Positions 61,468 to 64,000 of a stretch of 64,000 bases of DNA are shown in pieces. Both the position numbers and the translations under genes were made by a program. The stretch is from an uncultured Parabacteroides sp. (GTDB lineage: Bacteria > Bacteroidota > Bacteroidia > Bacteroidales > Tannerellaceae), in contig CAJTMR010000001.1 in the NCBI GenBank assembly GCA_910577325.1, positions 273,574 through 337,573 on the forward strand, given 5' to 3'. The notes below the pieces were generated by a model. The model saw nothing but the letters and a program-made list of their open reading frames with translations. It was not told the DNA's origin and searched no databases. Numbering within the stretch: the stretch's first letter is position 1; each line of letters opens with the position of its first letter.

Positions 61468-63381
61468 ATGATTGTTGTGAAAAAGATTATTTGTTTGGTA
61501 CTTCTGTTCCTGATGACAGATCTGGCTGTACAGGCTCAGGAAAAAACAGGCGAATGGAACGGATGCGACCGTTATGACTTTACTTTCAAGGATCGCCAGG
61601 CAACCGTTATCGTACCTAAGAAAGCAGCCAAAGGAAATCCGTGGATTTGGCGTCCTGCCTTCTTCGACGCTTTTCCCAATGTGGATAAAGCATTACTGGA
61701 AAAAGGGTTCTATGTTGTTTATTACGACTTGACTCATCTGTACGGAAGTCCAAGGGCTGTTTCGTTGGGCACTGAGTTTTATAAGAATATGACGGACATT
61801 TACGGCCTTTCCGAAAAAGTCACGCTGGAAGGATTCAGCCGTGGTGGTTTGTTTGTATTCAACTGGGCAGCCCAAAATACGGACAAAGTGGCTTGTATAT
61901 ATGTAGATGCCCCTGTTTGTGAAGTGTTTAGCTGGCCGGGAAGAAAAAACACGGCTTTATGGAACGACCTGTTGAAAGAATGGGACCTGGTGGATGCCGG
62001 GATGGAGCATTTCAAAGGAAATCCGATTGATAATCTCGCTCCGATTGCTGCCGCGGGTATACCGATCATCAGCGTATGTGGCGATAGTGACCGGATCGTC
62101 CCCTACAAGGAAAATATGGATGTTGTGCGTTCGCGCTATCTTGCGGCAGGAGGTCCGATGGAAGTTATCTTAAAGAAAGGATGTGATCATCATCCGCATA
62201 GTTTGGATGATCCGGAACCGGTAGTAGATTTCATTCTTCGCCAGCAGCCGGAATATGAAAGATATTTGCATTATACGATACGTGGCAGTTTGCAAAATTC
62301 GTTCCGCAAGTTCGAAAAAGAACGCCGGGCACGAGTCGCTTTCTTGGGAGGTTCCATCACGGAAATGAACGGATGGCATAATATGATAGAGCGGCAACTG
62401 CAGCAACGTTTCCCTTATACACAGTTCGAATGGGTAGAAGCTGGCATCGCTTCGACTGGGACGACTCCGGGTTCTTTTCGCCTAAAGCATGATGTCCTTT
62501 CAAAGGGGAAAGTGGATCTTCTTTTTGTCGAAGCAGCCGTAAACGACGATACCAACGGATTCAGTGCTCTCGAACAAGTACGAGGAATGGAGGGAGAAGT
62601 GCGCCATGCTTTGGAAAGTAACCCGGAAATGGATATCGTCATGCTACACTTCATATATGATCCGTTTATCCCGATGGTCGCCCGTCGCCAGATACCGGAT
62701 GTTATCCTGAATCACGAACGGGTGGCGAATCATTATCTGATTCCTTCAGTCAATCTCTGCCAGGAGATCGGTGAACGGATGCAAGACGGCGAGTTTACTT
62801 GGGATGACTTCGGAGGCACTCATCCGAAACCTTTCGGCCATAAGTTCTATGCTGCCGCTATCGGCCATCTTTTCGATGAAATGTGGAGAGGTGTCTCCCC
62901 GGAAGGGGCAATTGTTACACACGAAATTCCAACCAAACCGCTGGATGCTTATAGTTATTATGACGGAGACTTCATTGCTCTTGAAAAAGCTCGCTTAAAC
63001 AAGGGATGGAAATTAGTAGACAACTGGCATCCTCACAACAAGACTGGTAAACGGAACGGTTTTGTCAATGTCCCAATGTTGGAGGCTACACGTCCGGGCG
63101 ACCGGTTGACGCTGGATTTCCGGGGTAAGGCGATCGGCATTTTTTGTGTCAGCGGGCCTTCTGCCGGGATTCTGGAATATAGTATCGACGGTGTCCCGTT
63201 TAAAGAGTTGGACACTTTTACGCAGTGGAGCCACAATCTCTACATCCCTTGGGTTTATATGCTGGAAACGGAATTGGATGATACGGATCACAAACTGGTT
63301 CTCCGTATATCGAAAAAGAAAAACCCCGCTTCTTTGGGGACCGAATGCCAGATACGGAACTTCGTAGTGAACGGCAGATGA
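61468..63381 (+). CDS. two-domain hydrolase: alpha/beta hydrolase fused to SGNH esterase
   Basis: 637 residues, secreted (signal peptide MIVVKKIICLVLLFLMTDLA then VQAQ). Domain 1 (about 28-270) is an alpha/beta hydrolase: nucleophile elbow GFSRGGLFVFNW, acid in CGDSDRIVPY and His in GCDHHPHSL. Domain 2 (about 285-500) is SGNH/GDSL: block I AFLGGSITEMNGW with Ser, block III VEAAVNDDTNG with Asn, and block V DDFGGTHPKPFGHKFYAAAI with Asp/His. A C-terminal beta-sandwich (about 530-637, RLTLDFRGKAIGIFCVSGPS) may bind carbohydrate. Such fusions are found in polysaccharide loci and act as glycan acetyl- or other carbohydrate esterases; substrate unknown. The divergent ExuT-like MFS gene suggests a shared role with a uronic-acid or pectic glycan, as inference. 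Confidence 0.85.
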   Translation: MIVVKKIICLVLLFLMTDLAVQAQEKTGEWNGCDRYDFTFKDRQATVIVPKKAAKGNPWIWRPAFFDAFPNVDKALLEKGFYVVYYDLTHLYGSPRAVSLGTEFYKNMTDIYGLSEKVTLEGFSRGGLFVFNWAAQNTDKVACIYVDAPVCEVFSWPGRKNTALWNDLLKEWDLVDAGMEHFKGNPIDNLAPIAAAGIPIISVCGDSDRIVPYKENMDVVRSRYLAAGGPMEVILKKGCDHHPHSLDDPEPVVDFILRQQPEYERYLHYTIRGSLQNSFRKFEKERRARVAFLGGSITEMNGWHNMIERQLQQRFPYTQFEWVEAGIASTGTTPGSFRLKHDVLSKGKVDLLFVEAAVNDDTNGFSALEQVRGMEGEVRHALESNPEMDIVMLHFIYDPFIPMVARRQIPDVILNHERVANHYLIPSVNLCQEIGERMQDGEFTWDDFGGTHPKPFGHKFYAAAIGHLFDEMWRGVSPEGAIVTHEIPTKPLDAYSYYDGDFIALEKARLNKGWKLVDNWHPHNKTGKRNGFVNVPMLEATRPGDRLTLDFRGKAIGIFCVSGPSAGILEYSIDGVPFKELDTFTQWSHNLYIPWVYMLETELDDTDHKLVLRISKKKNPASLGTECQIRNFVVNGR

Positions 63382-63800
63382 TGGTTTAGGTCACAATTTT
63401 ATTTCGAGCTCACATAAAGATAAATAAATTTTGGAGATTTTACTGATTTTGCGATCGGATAGGGATAACCCTTTCCAAGACATATTAGAGAAAGGAGTGT
63501 TATGTTCTATACTTTTGTAAGGGGAAACTTGAGGAATTTTCAATGATAATAAGAATAGCATGTTGGTTTTCACGTTACGGTGCGAGGACCAACATGTCAT
63601 ATTCGTTGTCAAAGGTTTTCTATGGATCTCCGAATGTCAGGATCGAATTGTGAAACTGATATTGTTTCTTATGTTTCAAAAGGAACAATAGAACTTCCAG
63701 TGAAGATCCGAGGACTTTTCTATCATTCTTAAAAAGTTGTATAATTGTACCCGCTTTTTAATCTTGTAGAGGAATATATAAAAAAATATGTACTCCCAAA
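63382..63800. other. intergenic region, no gene recognised
   Basis: A+T-rich, with scattered short frames but no start-plus-family signature. A 9-bp inverted repeat CATGTTGGT / ACCAACATG (63559-63567 and 63588-63596) with a 20-base loop could be a weak RNA structure. No terminator with a T-run is clear for the upstream esterase gene. Confidence 0.4.
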
Positions 63801-63831
63801 TTTGGTTATTCAAAAATAATGATTACCTTTG
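63801..63831 (+). promoter_or_regulatory. promoter of tRNA-Ser
   Basis: TTTG (63801-63804), 19-base spacer, TACCTTTG (63824-63831): exact Bacteroidetes consensus, 36 bases before the tRNA 5' end. Confidence 0.75.
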
Positions 63832-63867
63832 CACCGCAATCAGATAAAAATGGTTGCGTAACATATT

Positions 63868-63953
<86 letters not shown>

Positions 63954-64000
63954 AATAAACGCTGAAAATCAGCAAATTGCAAAACAAACACCCAATTTTA

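Overview
The window reads as chromosomal DNA of a gut Bacteroidales bacterium, most likely Parabacteroides or a close relative. The signs are a SusC/SusD pair with a hybrid two-component regulator, many SpII lipoproteins with short Bacteroidetes-type lipoboxes, DUF2723, DUF3244, GIN-domain and PorX proteins, and promoters of the Bacteroidetes form TTTG-N19-21-TAnnTTTG. No species is proven by the sequence alone.

Layout. 1-4.1 kb is an AT-rich, partly decayed accessory island. It holds three 6-bladed beta-propeller genes (one cut by the window edge, one broken by an in-frame TGA), the frameshifted remnant of a GT32-like glycosyltransferase, and a 47-codon Cys-rich peptide gene with the leader of a Bacteroidales (TIGR04149-like) RiPP precursor. 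4.1-12.2 kb is plus-strand housekeeping: PPOX protein, serine acetyltransferase, RlmL-type methyltransferase, dipeptidyl peptidase, purD, and two membrane proteins. 12.2-19.2 kb is minus-strand: a lipoprotein, then a compact DUF2723 / polysaccharide deacetylase / queG / S37 peptidase operon. 19.6-22.5 kb is a small AT-rich minus-strand module: a TPR lipoprotein with a cytosolic HTH-like tail, a DUF3244 protein and a beta-barrel protein. A well-formed promoter with two upstream direct repeats lies in front of the DUF3244 gene.

22.7-34.9 kb is a polysaccharide utilisation locus: hybrid two-component sensor/AraC regulator, SusC, SusD, heparinase II/III-like lyase and GH88 unsaturated glucuronidase, which points to a uronic-acid polymer. 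Downstream are a nucleoside kinase, a Na/Pi transporter and the altronate branch uxaB-uxaA (38.7-41.6 kb). An ExuT-like MFS carrier lies at 59.8-61.3 kb, so several steps of hexuronate use are in one window though not in one operon.

42-53.6 kb is core machinery: RNase R, a small Imm17-like membrane protein, tsaE, porX, class I fumarase, PNPase, a thioredoxin-fold lipoprotein without the CXXC, greA with a promoter-proximal terminator, and a HIT protein. 53.8-56.0 kb is a padR-pspC-GIN operon. 56.2-59.6 kb has an acyl-CoA synthetase, a palindromic MITE-like element and prfB with the classical programmed +1 frameshift. The window ends with a CAT-anticodon tRNA, the MFS gene diverging from an alpha/beta-hydrolase-SGNH fusion, and tRNA-Ser(TGA).

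The most novel material is the RiPP-like peptide gene in its propeller/glycosyltransferase setting. Next are the MITE-like element, the repeat-controlled TPR/DUF3244 module and the greA leader.
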